A model generated the notes under the pieces. The model made no database searches. It was not told where the DNA came from and was given only the letters and a program-made list of their open reading frames with translations. Below are positions 18,439-26,185 of a stretch of 64,000 nt of DNA, one piece after another. Position 1 is the stretch's first letter, and each line of letters opens with the position of its first letter. Source of the stretch: Mycobacterium sp. IS-1742 (GTDB taxonomy: Bacteria > Actinomycetota > Actinomycetes > Mycobacteriales > Mycobacteriaceae); assembly GCF_001500125.1 (NCBI RefSeq), contig NZ_LQIV01000002.1, positions 62,001-126,000 of the forward strand, in the 5' to 3' direction. The position numbers and the translations under genes were made by a program.

Positions 18439-19656
18439 TCAGCGAGTCCTCACCGGCAACGTCGCCCAACCCCGCACACTCGACGTACGCGCCCGGGTCG
18501 CGTTGTCGTAGTCGACCTCCCAGTCCGTCCATCGCCTGAGGACCTCCTCGAAGGCCACGCGCGCTTCGAGCCTCGCCAGGGCCGAGCCGAGACAGAAGTG
18601 CAGCCCCTGCCCGAAACTCAGGTGGCCGCCCTGTCGGTGGATGTCGTAGCGGTCGGGATCGTCGAACCGTGTTTCGTCCCGGTTGGCCGACCCGTTGAGC
18701 AACAGCATGTAGGAGCCCTCGGTGACCGTCTGTCCGTACAGCTCGACGTCGCGGGCGACATACCGCGCCTGCACCGGTGACGGCGGTTCGTAACGGAGCG
18801 TCTCCTCCACCGCCGAGGGGATGAGCGACGGGTCCGTGGCGAGTTCCCGCCGCTGCCCGGGGTGTTCGCCGAGCAACTGACCCATGAAGCCGATAAGCCG
18901 CGCCGTCGTCTCGTTGCCCGCGCCGGCGATCATCGCGGTGTACGCGAGAACCTCGGTGCGGTCGAGGAGTCGGCGCGTCCCGTCGGGTTCCTCGATCTCG
19001 GCGTTGAGCAGCTCCGTCATCAGGTCGTCGGAGGGATGCGTCGCCCGCCATTCGATGTACTCCGCGAAGACGCCGAGCGACTCCTCGAAGATCGTCTGAC
19101 TGACCCCGCCGGCGTCGGCGCCCTGCGAGCCGACGGTGATGCTCTTGTCGTTGAGGTCGCGGATCTGTTGTTGCCCCTCCTCGGGGATACCCAGCAGGTA
19201 CCCGATCGTGCGCATCGGCATGATCGCTCCGAGATCGACGACGAAGTCGAAGCCGTCGGCCGCCTGCAACGGATCCAGTGCGCGCGAACAGAATCCGCGA
19301 ACGAGATCCTCGACGGCCAGCATGCGGCGGGGAGTGAAGACCCTGGACAACAGCCGCCGGTGCAGATCGTGCAGGGGCGGGTCCTCCCAGAGAAGAATCC
19401 CCGGTGGCACCTCGATGCCGCTGAACAGGATGTCCGCCGTCGTCCCCCGACCCGACCGGTAGGTCTCCCAGTCCGGCAGCGCACGGACCACATCGTCGAA
19501 GCGACTGAGCGCATAGAAGCCGTACCTGTCGTTGAAGTACAGCGGCGCCTCGGCGCGCATCCGCTCCCAGACCGGGTACGGGTCGTCGTCGATCGCGAAA
19601 TCAAAAGGGTCGTAGTACAACTCGACCGCGGGATCACTGGTCACGGGAATCCTCAT
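18439..19656 (-). CDS. Cytochrome P450
   Basis: This 405-residue soluble P450 has the I-helix AGAGNETT, the K-helix ExxR in EETLR, and heme-binding SFGQGLHFCLGSALAR with the Cys ligand. The N-terminus has LYYDPFDFAIDDDPYPVW. It is clearly a paralogue of the P450 at 43768-45003, sharing EDPPLHDLHRR and FTPRRM. Its start overlaps the AveC-like gene stop by 4 bp, so the two are probably cotranscribed. No ferredoxin gene is adjacent, so electrons must come from a partner elsewhere. Substrate unknown. Confidence 0.88.
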   Translation of the reverse strand: MRIPVTSDPAVELYYDPFDFAIDDDPYPVWERMRAEAPLYFNDRYGFYALSRFDDVVRALPDWETYRSGRGTTADILFSGIEVPPGILLWEDPPLHDLHRRLLSRVFTPRRMLAVEDLVRGFCSRALDPLQAADGFDFVVDLGAIMPMRTIGYLLGIPEEGQQQIRDLNDKSITVGSQGADAGGVSQTIFEESLGVFAEYIEWRATHPSDDLMTELLNAEIEEPDGTRRLLDRTEVLAYTAMIAGAGNETTARLIGFMGQLLGEHPGQRRELATDPSLIPSAVEETLRYEPPSPVQARYVARDVELYGQTVTEGSYMLLLNGSANRDETRFDDPDRYDIHRQGGHLSFGQGLHFCLGSALARLEARVAFEEVLRRWTDWEVDYDNATRARTSSVRGWATLPVRTR

Positions 19657-20441
19657 CGAGGTTGGTTGGGCACACCGGGGAACAGTTGCTCGGTCGGTCC
19701 CGACGTCACGTCACCGCGGAGCTTCGTCACCAGATGCGGGGCGAAGACGGCACCGTACACCGCATGGCCGACGACGACCACGGCGAGGATCGACACGGCC
19801 GCCGACTGCACCCGGGTCTTGGACGCCCGGTCGGCCCACGACTCGATGACATTGCGTCCCTGGGCATCGGTGCGGCCGAGAAGGTACGTGAACACCATCA
19901 TCTGGATGCCCATCGCGACGGCGTCGTAGATCGGATACTGGTACCTGCTCCCCTCGAAGATCGCGAGGCCGGGAATGACGTACCCGTAGGAGAAGACACC
20001 CAGCCGGGGACCGAAGAATCCGTTGAAGAGCAGTGCCCAGCAGAATCCGACGAGCAGGCCCACCGCCAGGAGCGTCTGGGGCCTGCGCCAACCGAATTGC
20101 GCGATCAGTCGCCGGCCGAGCGCGGCGCCCAACACTGCGGGCAGCACGAAGTAGGCGATGTATCCGACGGGCACCGAGGACGGGAGGCCGCCGCCCCACG
20201 TCATGTTCAGCGGCCACCACGACGGCATCCGCGGCAGCGCCGGCGGGAATTGGGCGTAGACCGCCCAGTCGTACGGCGCCTCGATCCACGAGAACGAGAT
20301 CGCCGAGATGGAGACCAGCAGCAGTGGATGAAGACGGCCCCGCCGGACGCTGAGGACCACGCCGACGCCCAGGAACACGATGCCGCCGACGTAGGCGAAG
20401 GACAGGCCGGCGATCAGAGCCGGTGTGAGCTCGGCGCTCAT
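19653..20441 (-). CDS. AveC-like (spirocyclase family) integral membrane protein
   Basis: This 262-residue protein has about six to seven helices. Segments such as SISAISFSWIEAPYDWAVYAQF, PVGYIAYFVLPAVLG and the late FTYLLGRTDAQGRN match what I know of the AveC-like family, named after the Streptomyces avermitilis protein involved in spiroketal formation. Mycobacterial members are uncharacterised and often sit beside P450s, as here. The ATG overlaps the stop of a 36-residue membrane peptide gene upstream, and its stop overlaps the P450 start. A catalytic role is not shown by the sequence. Confidence 0.68.
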   Translation of the reverse strand: MSAELTPALIAGLSFAYVGGIVFLGVGVVLSVRRGRLHPLLLVSISAISFSWIEAPYDWAVYAQFPPALPRMPSWWPLNMTWGGGLPSSVPVGYIAYFVLPAVLGAALGRRLIAQFGWRRPQTLLAVGLLVGFCWALLFNGFFGPRLGVFSYGYVIPGLAIFEGSRYQYPIYDAVAMGIQMMVFTYLLGRTDAQGRNVIESWADRASKTRVQSAAVSILAVVVVGHAVYGAVFAPHLVTKLRGDVTSGPTEQLFPGVPNQPR

Positions 20442-20548
20442 CGGTCCCGTCCATCGCGGTTGCGCGCTTCCGGGTCGACGAAGACGATCACGCCGACGAT
20501 GACCGCGATGAGCCCGAACAGCGTGCCGAGCATGATGACCGCGCCCAC
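20438..20548 (-). CDS. 36-residue single-helix membrane peptide
   Basis: A GTG at 20548 opens a 36-residue frame beginning MGAVIMLGTLFGLIAVIVG and ending DPEARNRDGRDR. It has one hydrophobic helix (residues 3-24) followed by a charged tail, which puts the C-terminus in the cytoplasm by the positive-inside rule. The ribosome site GGAGAAAGG lies 7 nt before the GTG. The TGA overlaps the AveC-like ATG by 2-4 bases (ATGA), so translation is coupled. It may be an accessory subunit of the AveC-like protein or P450 anchor. No family recognised. Confidence 0.6.
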   Translation of the reverse strand: MGAVIMLGTLFGLIAVIVGVIVFVDPEARNRDGRDR

Positions 20549-20570
20549 GCCAGCCCCTTTCTCCGACTAT

Positions 20571-20588
20571 TAATAGTGGACACTATTA
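20571..20588. promoter_or_regulatory. Perfect palindromic operator between AveC/P450 operon and tetR
   Basis: Taatagtg (20571-20578) and cactatta (20581-20588) are exact 8-bp inverted arms with a GA spacer. The site lies 22 bp before the 36-residue peptide start on one side and about 35 bp before the TetR start on the other, the classic place for a self-regulating TetR operator controlling both directions. Confidence 0.75.
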
Positions 20589-20623
20589 CAACGGCGGCGG
20601 TCAAGGGCCGACTAGGCTCAACG

Positions 20624-21283
20624 ATGGTGTCCGAGCGAAATTCGTCCGACAAGCAGACCGCCGTCCCGGTTCAGGCCGGCCGCCGGCCCCGTGGTGAGGC
20701 CCGCCGGCTGCTCCTCGATGCCGCCCGTGATCTGTTCGCGCGCAAGGACTATCGCAGCACCACCACCCGCGAGATCGCCGAGGCGGCCGGCGTGAGCGAG
20801 TATCTGCTGTTCCGCCATTTCGGCTCCAAGGCCGGACTGTTCCGGGAAGCGCTCGTGGTGCCGTTCACGAGCTTCCTCGACGACTTCGCGCAGACCTGGC
20901 GGACCGTCGTTCCCGAGGAGACCGACGAGGTCGACCTGGCGCGGCAGTTCGTCGGCCATCTCTACGACGTCCTCGTCGAGAACCGGGGCCTGTTGCTGAC
21001 GCTCGTCGCCTCGGACGGGCTGGGCGACGAGGACATCGAGGCCGCCGGCATCGCCGACATCCGGCGCGCGTTGAGCATGCTCGGGCGGATCAGCGCCGAA
21101 GGCGTGCGCCTGCGCGGCCTGCGGTCGAACCAGCCGGACCTGCCCGCCCATTCGACGGTGGCGATGGTTGTCGGCATGGTCGCATTGCGCTCGACGTTCT
21201 TCGGCAGCAGCCCCCCGTCACGCGAGGCCATCGTCGAGGAACTCGTCCAGGCGATCCTGCACGGGTTCCTGCACCGGCCCTAA
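20624..21283 (+). CDS. TetR family transcriptional regulator
   Basis: This 219-residue protein has an N-terminal HTH: ARRLLLDAARDLFARKDYRST, then TREIAEAAGVSEYLLFRHFGSKAGLF (about residues 25-70), followed by a helical ligand domain. The ATG at 20624 is preceded by a -10-like taggct (20613-20618) with no ribosome site, so a leaderless transcript is likely. An upstream GTG at 20576 would start inside the palindromic operator and is less likely. It probably represses the divergent peptide-AveC-P450 operon and itself. Its stop overlaps that of the convergent SDR gene. Confidence 0.85.
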   Translation: MVSERNSSDKQTAVPVQAGRRPRGEARRLLLDAARDLFARKDYRSTTTREIAEAAGVSEYLLFRHFGSKAGLFREALVVPFTSFLDDFAQTWRTVVPEETDEVDLARQFVGHLYDVLVENRGLLLTLVASDGLGDEDIEAAGIADIRRALSMLGRISAEGVRLRGLRSNQPDLPAHSTVAMVVGMVALRSTFFGSSPPSREAIVEELVQAILHGFLHRP

Positions 21284-22158
21284 CCACCGGGTCCGTTGGG
21301 CCACTTGAGCAGCGAGCCGGCGTCGACGCGGATGTGCTGTCCGGTGATGTATCGGCTGTCGTCGCTGGCGAGGAACACCCCGAGGTTGGCCATGTCCTCC
21401 GGCTCGATGTACGGGATCGGCATGGCCTGGAAGATCGTGAACACCGGTTCGGCATCCTCGCGCGTCGGCTTCTTGCCCTCGGCGGTCAGGTCGGGCCGGA
21501 ACACGCCGTACATGCCCTCGTTCTGCAGCAGATGGGTGTTGCAGTTCGTCGGATGGATCGCATTGATGCGAATCATCCTCGGCGCCAGGTGAAGACACAT
21601 CTCGTCGACGTACTCCATCACGATGCGCTTGCTCCACCCGTATCCGGCGCCGCCGGGACCCATGTCCGGGCTGGTGGTGGTGCCACGGATCATGCCCGCG
21701 GTGGAGCCGGTGACGATGATCGAGGCGCCGTCCGGTAGGTGCGGGATGGCGACGGCGACCGTGTTCATCACCCCGAGCAGGTCGACGTCGGACGCGTCGA
21801 CGAAGCCCATGGGATCGGGGTTGCCCATCGCCATCGGGAGGATCCCCGCGTTGGCGACGACGATGTCGATCCTGCCGAGATCGGCCAGCCCCGCCTCGAC
21901 GGCGTCGCGGAGATCGTGGCGTTCCCTGACATCGGCGATCCGCGCGACGACGCGTCTGCCGATCTCCTTGACGGAACGCTCGGTCTCGGCGAGGTCGTCC
22001 GGAGTCGCGAGTGGATACGGGTTCGACGGGATGTCACGGCAGATGTCCACCGCGATGATGTCGGCGCCCTCTCTGGCCATCGCGATGGCGTGCGCGCGAC
22101 CCTGGCCGCGGGCGGCACCGGTGATGAAAGCGACCTTGCCGTCGAGCTTTCCGGTCAT
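21280..22158 (-). CDS. Mycofactocin-coupled SDR family oxidoreductase
   Basis: This 292-residue short-chain dehydrogenase has the cofactor motif TGAARGQGRAHA, NAG in VVANAGILP, catalytic Ser in VTGSTAGM and YxxxK in YGWSK. The insertion after the second strand (VDICRDIPSNPYPLATPDDL) is typical of the mycofactocin-dependent SDR group, whose NAD is not exchanged and is re-oxidised through the peptide-derived cofactor mycofactocin. The likely substrate is an alcohol or hydroxy lipid. The ATG at 22158 has a strong GGAGG site; longer frames upstream lack one. No mycofactocin biosynthesis genes lie in this window. Confidence 0.83.
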   Translation of the reverse strand: MTGKLDGKVAFITGAARGQGRAHAIAMAREGADIIAVDICRDIPSNPYPLATPDDLAETERSVKEIGRRVVARIADVRERHDLRDAVEAGLADLGRIDIVVANAGILPMAMGNPDPMGFVDASDVDLLGVMNTVAVAIPHLPDGASIIVTGSTAGMIRGTTTSPDMGPGGAGYGWSKRIVMEYVDEMCLHLAPRMIRINAIHPTNCNTHLLQNEGMYGVFRPDLTAEGKKPTREDAEPVFTIFQAMPIPYIEPEDMANLGVFLASDDSRYITGQHIRVDAGSLLKWPNGPGG

Positions 22159-22314
22159 GCATCCTCCGATGTCCATGAGGCGCGAGCCGACTCTCGCGCT
22201 CGAACGATGCGAAACTATGTCACTCCGGGAGGGTAGGCAAGGGTTGTGGCACAAAAGTTTGGTACCGAGCCCATCCGCCGACCGGTTTTCCGCCGTTCCA
22301 CTTGTGGGCCCCGT

Positions 22315-22328
22315 TGGAACACGTTCTC
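22315..22328. promoter_or_regulatory. KstR-like box in divergent SDR/tandem-TetR promoter
   Basis: TggAACacGTTctc matches the mycobacterial KstR consensus TNNAACNNGTTNNA at all but the last position. KstR represses cholesterol-catabolism genes. The site is in the 315-bp gap between the SDR and the tandem TetR gene. A chance match is possible in so short a motif. Confidence 0.35.
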
Positions 22329-22414
22329 CCAAACGGATCTTCCACACTATCGCCGACGACTGATGTTTCAGCAGGCAGGAGGCCATCCGACCATCTGCGT
22401 TCTGGTAGGATTCC

Positions 22415-22432
22415 ACCAAACATTCGGTCAGA
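22415..22432 (+). promoter_or_regulatory. Copy A of recurring 18-bp motif, before tandem tetR
   Basis: Accaaacattcggtcaga ends 42 bp before the GTG at 22474. It matches the shared ACCWAAYATYTGTTCMGA pattern at the left half and end, weaker in the middle. It overlaps an imperfect palindrome TGGTaggattccACCA (22403-22418). The remaining 22159-22400 gap shows only the KstR-like box. Confidence 0.5.
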
Positions 22433-22473
22433 GTGGCGAATGCGCGTTGGGAGTCGAGGTCATTGGCGGAGTC

Positions 22474-23796
22474 GTGGGGCGTCGTACGGTGACGCCGAAA
22501 CGCGGTGCGGCGAAACGCGCCTCCACCCTCGGGTCCGAGGCCGGCAATGCGTACGACGACGGCTCACGCCGCACCGAGATACTGCAGACCGCGGCATCGT
22601 TGATCGCCACCTCCGGGTTGCGCACGTCACTTCAGGAGATCGCGGACGCCGCGGGCATCCTGCCCGGAAGCCTCTACCACCACTTCGAGTCCAAGGAGTC
22701 GATCCTCGTCGAACTGCTCCGGCGCTACCACGCCGACCTCGACCGGATCGCCGAACTCGCCGAGCTCGAGTTGGACGACCCCGTCTCGCACTCCGCCTTC
22801 GACCGGATCGTGGAGTTGAGCGCGGCGATCGCCCAGTGCGCCGTGACCCACCGCGCCGCACTGCAGATGTCGTTCTACGAGGGCCGCAGCTCCAATCCCG
22901 AACTCGCCGCGCTCGCGCAGCGCAGGCCCACGGCGATCCTGCAGGCCATGCTGCAGACGCTGCGGGCAGCCCGGTGGAGCGGCTATCTCAGGTCAGACGT
23001 CGACCTACCGGTGCTGGCAGACCGGATGGTCCAGACAATGCTGCAGGCCGGTCTCGACGTCATCCGGCAGAACGCGCCCGCCGAGAAGGTGGCCACCCTC
23101 CTCACCCGAATCGTGCTCGAGGGCCTGGCAGTCGAGCCTCCGACCGATCGGAGTCTCGATCGGTCGGCGGCGTTCCTGGCCGCCGACGCCGTCGTGCAGT
23201 CGTGGAGCGACGACGGCGAGACCGAGGCCGACGGCAAGACGGCACACGTGCGCGCCGTCGCTCGTGCGGAATTCGGACGCCGGGGGTACGAGGTCACCAC
23301 GATCCGCGACATCGCCTCGGCGGCCGGCATGGGCACGGGCACCGTGTACCGGCTGATCGGTTCCAAGGACGAGTTGCTCGCCTCGATCATGCGGTCCTTC
23401 GGCGAGAAGATCGCGTTGGGCTGGACCGAGGTGCTGGGTGCCGACGCAACGACGATCGAGAAGCTGGACGCGTTGAGCTGGATCAACACCAACGCGCTGG
23501 ACCGCTTCGGCGACGAGTTCCGCATCCAGCTGGCATGGATGCGGCAGTCCCCTCCCGGTACGCCGAACCCCGGGTGGCTGTTCTCCAAACGCGTGCGGCA
23601 GATGAGGAATCTCCTGTCCGAGGGGATCCGGTCCGGCGAGATCCGCATCGACAGCCCGCCGAACGATCTGCTGGCCCGCGCTGTCATCGGAATCGGCTGG
23701 GTCCCCGAGAACATCCTTCGCGACCTGGGGACACGTGAGGCACTGATCCACGTCCGCGACACGACGCTTCGGGGTGTCGCGGAACGCCACGCCTGA
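22474..23796 (+). CDS. Tandem TetR protein with two helix-turn-helix domains
   Basis: About 440 residues hold two complete TetR DNA-binding domains in one chain. The first contains RRTEILQTAASLIATSGLRTS and LQEIADAAGILPGSLYHHFESKESIL. The second, some 210 residues later, contains RAVARAEFGRRGYEVT and IRDIASAAGMGTGTVYRLIGSKDELL. Each is followed by its own helical ligand/dimer domain. The open frame starts at 22246, but the GC-rich coding pattern begins later; GTG at 22474 or 22489 is the likely start and neither has a good ribosome site. It lies at the head of the catabolic island and is my candidate for its regulator. Confidence 0.83.
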   Translation: MGRRTVTPKRGAAKRASTLGSEAGNAYDDGSRRTEILQTAASLIATSGLRTSLQEIADAAGILPGSLYHHFESKESILVELLRRYHADLDRIAELAELELDDPVSHSAFDRIVELSAAIAQCAVTHRAALQMSFYEGRSSNPELAALAQRRPTAILQAMLQTLRAARWSGYLRSDVDLPVLADRMVQTMLQAGLDVIRQNAPAEKVATLLTRIVLEGLAVEPPTDRSLDRSAAFLAADAVVQSWSDDGETEADGKTAHVRAVARAEFGRRGYEVTTIRDIASAAGMGTGTVYRLIGSKDELLASIMRSFGEKIALGWTEVLGADATTIEKLDALSWINTNALDRFGDEFRIQLAWMRQSPPGTPNPGWLFSKRVRQMRNLLSEGIRSGEIRIDSPPNDLLARAVIGIGWVPENILRDLGTREALIHVRDTTLRGVAERHA

Positions 23797-23828
23797 TGTG
23801 GATCTCGCGCCTGTCCGCCCGCAGCTAA

Positions 23829-23846
23829 ACCAAATAGTTGTTTCTG
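23829..23846 (+). promoter_or_regulatory. Copy B of recurring 18-bp motif, before acyltransferase gene
   Basis: Accaaatagttgtttctg lies 103 bp before the ATG at 23949. It overlaps a promoter-like ttgttt; a -10-like tagcat follows at 23849-23854, so it would sit on the promoter. The spacing to the start codon is longer than for the other copies. Confidence 0.5.
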
Positions 23847-23886
23847 GGTAGCATGGCGACCGTGCGCTCCTGACCCGGCCGACAGA

Positions 23887-23913
23887 CACGTCGGGCACGT
23901 CGGGCACGTCGAT
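23887..23913. repeat. Three tandem 9-bp units in 5' leader
   Basis: Cacgtcggg is repeated at 23887-23895 and 23896-23904, with a third, partly diverged copy at 23905-23913. The array lies in the presumed 5' leader of the acyltransferase gene, 35 bp before its start. No function is evident. Confidence 0.45.
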
Positions 23914-23948
23914 AGGAAACGCGCGCAAGCGATCGAAGGACTCACTCG

Positions 23949-24758
23949 ATGGACGATGTCAGCGCCGCGGACCGCTACGACCCTTCTCGCTGGGATCCGG
24001 CATCGATCCGCAGGCTGATCGACGCCGCCCGCCCTGTCGGCAGGCATTGGTTCCGCTGGGAGGTGCGCGGCATGGACTCGTTCCCACACACCGGTGGCGC
24101 GCTGACAGTGTCCAACCACTCAGGCGGCATTCTCACCCTCGACACCGTGACGTTCAGCGGCGCGTTCTATGACCACTTCGGCTACGACCGACCGGTTCTC
24201 ACCTTGGGACACGATGCGTTGTTCACCGGCCCCGTCGGCGACTGGGTCTCGCGCATCGGCCTCATCCCTGCCCGTCGGACGGTCGCCACACAAGCGCTGA
24301 AGTCGGGCGCGGTCGTGTTGGTCTTCCCGGGTGGTGTCTACGACGCCTATCGCCCGACGCTGCGGGCGAACGTCATCGACTTCAAAGGCCGCACCGGATA
24401 CGTGGCCACCGCGCTGGCGGCGGGTACGCCCATCGTGCCGGTGGTGTCGATCGGTGGTCAGCAGAGTCAACTGTTCCTCACCCGCGGCACCTGGCTCGCG
24501 AAGCGGCTCGGACTCGAGCGGTTCCGCTCCGACATCCTCCCGATCTCGGTGGGGTTTCCCTTCGGGATCAGCGCCGTCCTTCCGGTCAATCTTCCGTTGC
24601 CGACGAAGATCGTCACGCGGGTGCTGGCTCCTATCGACGTCGTCGCACAATTCGGCCGCGACCCGGACATCACGGAGGTGGACGCCCATGTCCGAGGGGT
24701 CATGCAGCGCGCGTTGGACGAACTCGCCGAGGAACGGCGTTTTCCCGTCCTGGGATGA
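23949..24758 (+). CDS. Lysophospholipid/MGAT-like acyltransferase (PlsC superfamily)
   Basis: This 269-residue protein has the acyltransferase block NHSGGILTLD (residues 56-65) and a later VFPGGVYDAYRPT, matching the NHSGG and FPGG motifs of the LPLAT/MGAT-like branch of PlsC enzymes. The His-to-Asp spacing is H-X7-D rather than the classic H-X4-D, as in part of this branch. These enzymes transfer acyl groups from acyl-CoA to glycerolipid or other hydroxyl acceptors at the membrane. It converges with the WS/DGAT gene with only 6 bp between, suggesting a paired role in lipid ester formation. A plausible ribosome site GAAGGA precedes the ATG. Confidence 0.77.
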   Translation: MDDVSAADRYDPSRWDPASIRRLIDAARPVGRHWFRWEVRGMDSFPHTGGALTVSNHSGGILTLDTVTFSGAFYDHFGYDRPVLTLGHDALFTGPVGDWVSRIGLIPARRTVATQALKSGAVVLVFPGGVYDAYRPTLRANVIDFKGRTGYVATALAAGTPIVPVVSIGGQQSQLFLTRGTWLAKRLGLERFRSDILPISVGFPFGISAVLPVNLPLPTKIVTRVLAPIDVVAQFGRDPDITEVDAHVRGVMQRALDELAEERRFPVLG

Positions 24759-24764
24759 TGACCG

Positions 24765-26147
24765 CTACACGCCTGCGATGAAACGGATCTCGTCGAACGC
24801 CGCGAGGAGGGCGTCGGTGGCCTCTGTGGTGTCTGCGATGGTCACATCGTCGGTGATCACCGAGATGTTGAGTTGGTCGACATAACTCCAGACGGTGATG
24901 TTCATGCCGCATCCGGGCGCCAACGGACCCACCGAATAGATCTCATCGACGCGGGCACCGTCGAAGTGACCGTGGATGCGCGGTCCGGGAACGTTCGAGA
25001 TGGGGATGTTCATGAGGCGGCGGTCGGTGTCGTGCGCCGCGACCCACTGCAGCGCCCGAGTGGCGACAGCGGGCGGCACATAACCCATCAGTCGCCCGTA
25101 CAACTCCTGGTCGAACAGTCGTTGGTTGTCTTTCGCGATCGCGGTCGCCTCCGACACGAGCCGGAGACGCTCCAGCGGGTCGGCGATATGCACCGGGAGA
25201 GACACGGCCAGGCCACCGATCTCATTACCCGTGACTCGCTCGGTCGACTGGTCGGTGCTCAGCGGAACCGACGCAACGATGGGTTCGTCGGCGGCACCGT
25301 CGTAGCGAAACGACAACGTGCGCAGCGCTCCGGTCGCCATCCCCAGCACAAGGTCGTTGATCGTCATTCCCAGCTTTCTGGCCGTCGTCTTGACGACGTC
25401 CAGCGGTAGGGTGTCGCTTCCGAACCGTCGAACCGGCGAGACCACATGGTTGAGGAACGTTGCCGGAGCACGCATCAACTGCGCGAAATCGGGCGTCTCA
25501 CCGCGTTCGCGCGTGCGCCGCCGCAGTCGCCAGGAGCCGATGGCGACATCGCGAGCGGTTGCGGGCATCTCGGCAAGCTGCCGCACATGATCGCGACCAG
25601 CGGCGCGCAGAAGTTGCAGAGACGACGGCGGCGCACACGGTTCGGCCGGCGTCGACGCGGCGCAGCCTGCGCCGTCCACGTCCATCAGGCGGGCCAGCAG
25701 GTTGGCCGAGGCCACACCGTCCGCGAGGGCGTGGTGCACCTTGCCGATCAGCGCCCATCGCCCGTCGGCCAAACCGTCCGCGAAGTAGAACTCCCACAAC
25801 GGGTACCGCCGATCCAGTTGCGTACTGGCGATTTCGCCGATGACATGGTCGAGCTCACGCCTCCCGCCGGGCGCCGGAACCCTCACCCGCCGCAGGTGAT
25901 AGTCGAGGTCAACCTCGCAGTTCTGCAGCCACATCGGATGATGCAGCCTTCCAGGTATTTCCACCAGTTTGTATCGCAGAGGCTCCAGAAGCGGCAACCG
26001 GCGTTCGAGAGTACGCCGGAAGCCGTCGAGGGTCGCAACCGAATCAGATTCTGCCGAACTGAGAATCGCGATCTTGAGCGTGTGCGTGTGTACGTTGGGT
26101 GTTTCGCTGTAGAGCAACAGGGCGTCCATCCCGTTCAGACGCTTCAT
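24765..26147 (-). CDS. Wax ester synthase/diacylglycerol O-acyltransferase (WS/DGAT)
   Basis: This 460-residue protein has the catalytic motif HHALADGV (HHxxxDG, about residue 140), preceded by PLWEFYFADGL. It begins MKRLNGMDALLLYSETPNVHTHT, the usual WS/DGAT N-terminus, and has the conserved NIPISNVPGPR block near the end. These enzymes esterify fatty acyl-CoA with diacylglycerol or long-chain alcohols, making triacylglycerol or wax esters. In this island it could store or detoxify acyl or alcohol products of degradation. Its gene is the last of a leftward run of P450, ALDH and SDR genes. Confidence 0.88.
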   Translation of the reverse strand: MKRLNGMDALLLYSETPNVHTHTLKIAILSSAESDSVATLDGFRRTLERRLPLLEPLRYKLVEIPGRLHHPMWLQNCEVDLDYHLRRVRVPAPGGRRELDHVIGEIASTQLDRRYPLWEFYFADGLADGRWALIGKVHHALADGVASANLLARLMDVDGAGCAASTPAEPCAPPSSLQLLRAAGRDHVRQLAEMPATARDVAIGSWRLRRRTRERGETPDFAQLMRAPATFLNHVVSPVRRFGSDTLPLDVVKTTARKLGMTINDLVLGMATGALRTLSFRYDGAADEPIVASVPLSTDQSTERVTGNEIGGLAVSLPVHIADPLERLRLVSEATAIAKDNQRLFDQELYGRLMGYVPPAVATRALQWVAAHDTDRRLMNIPISNVPGPRIHGHFDGARVDEIYSVGPLAPGCGMNITVWSYVDQLNISVITDDVTIADTTEATDALLAAFDEIRFIAGV

Positions 26148-26185
26148 TGCCTGCCCTCACAGGTCGTGAGCACGGCACACTTCGG

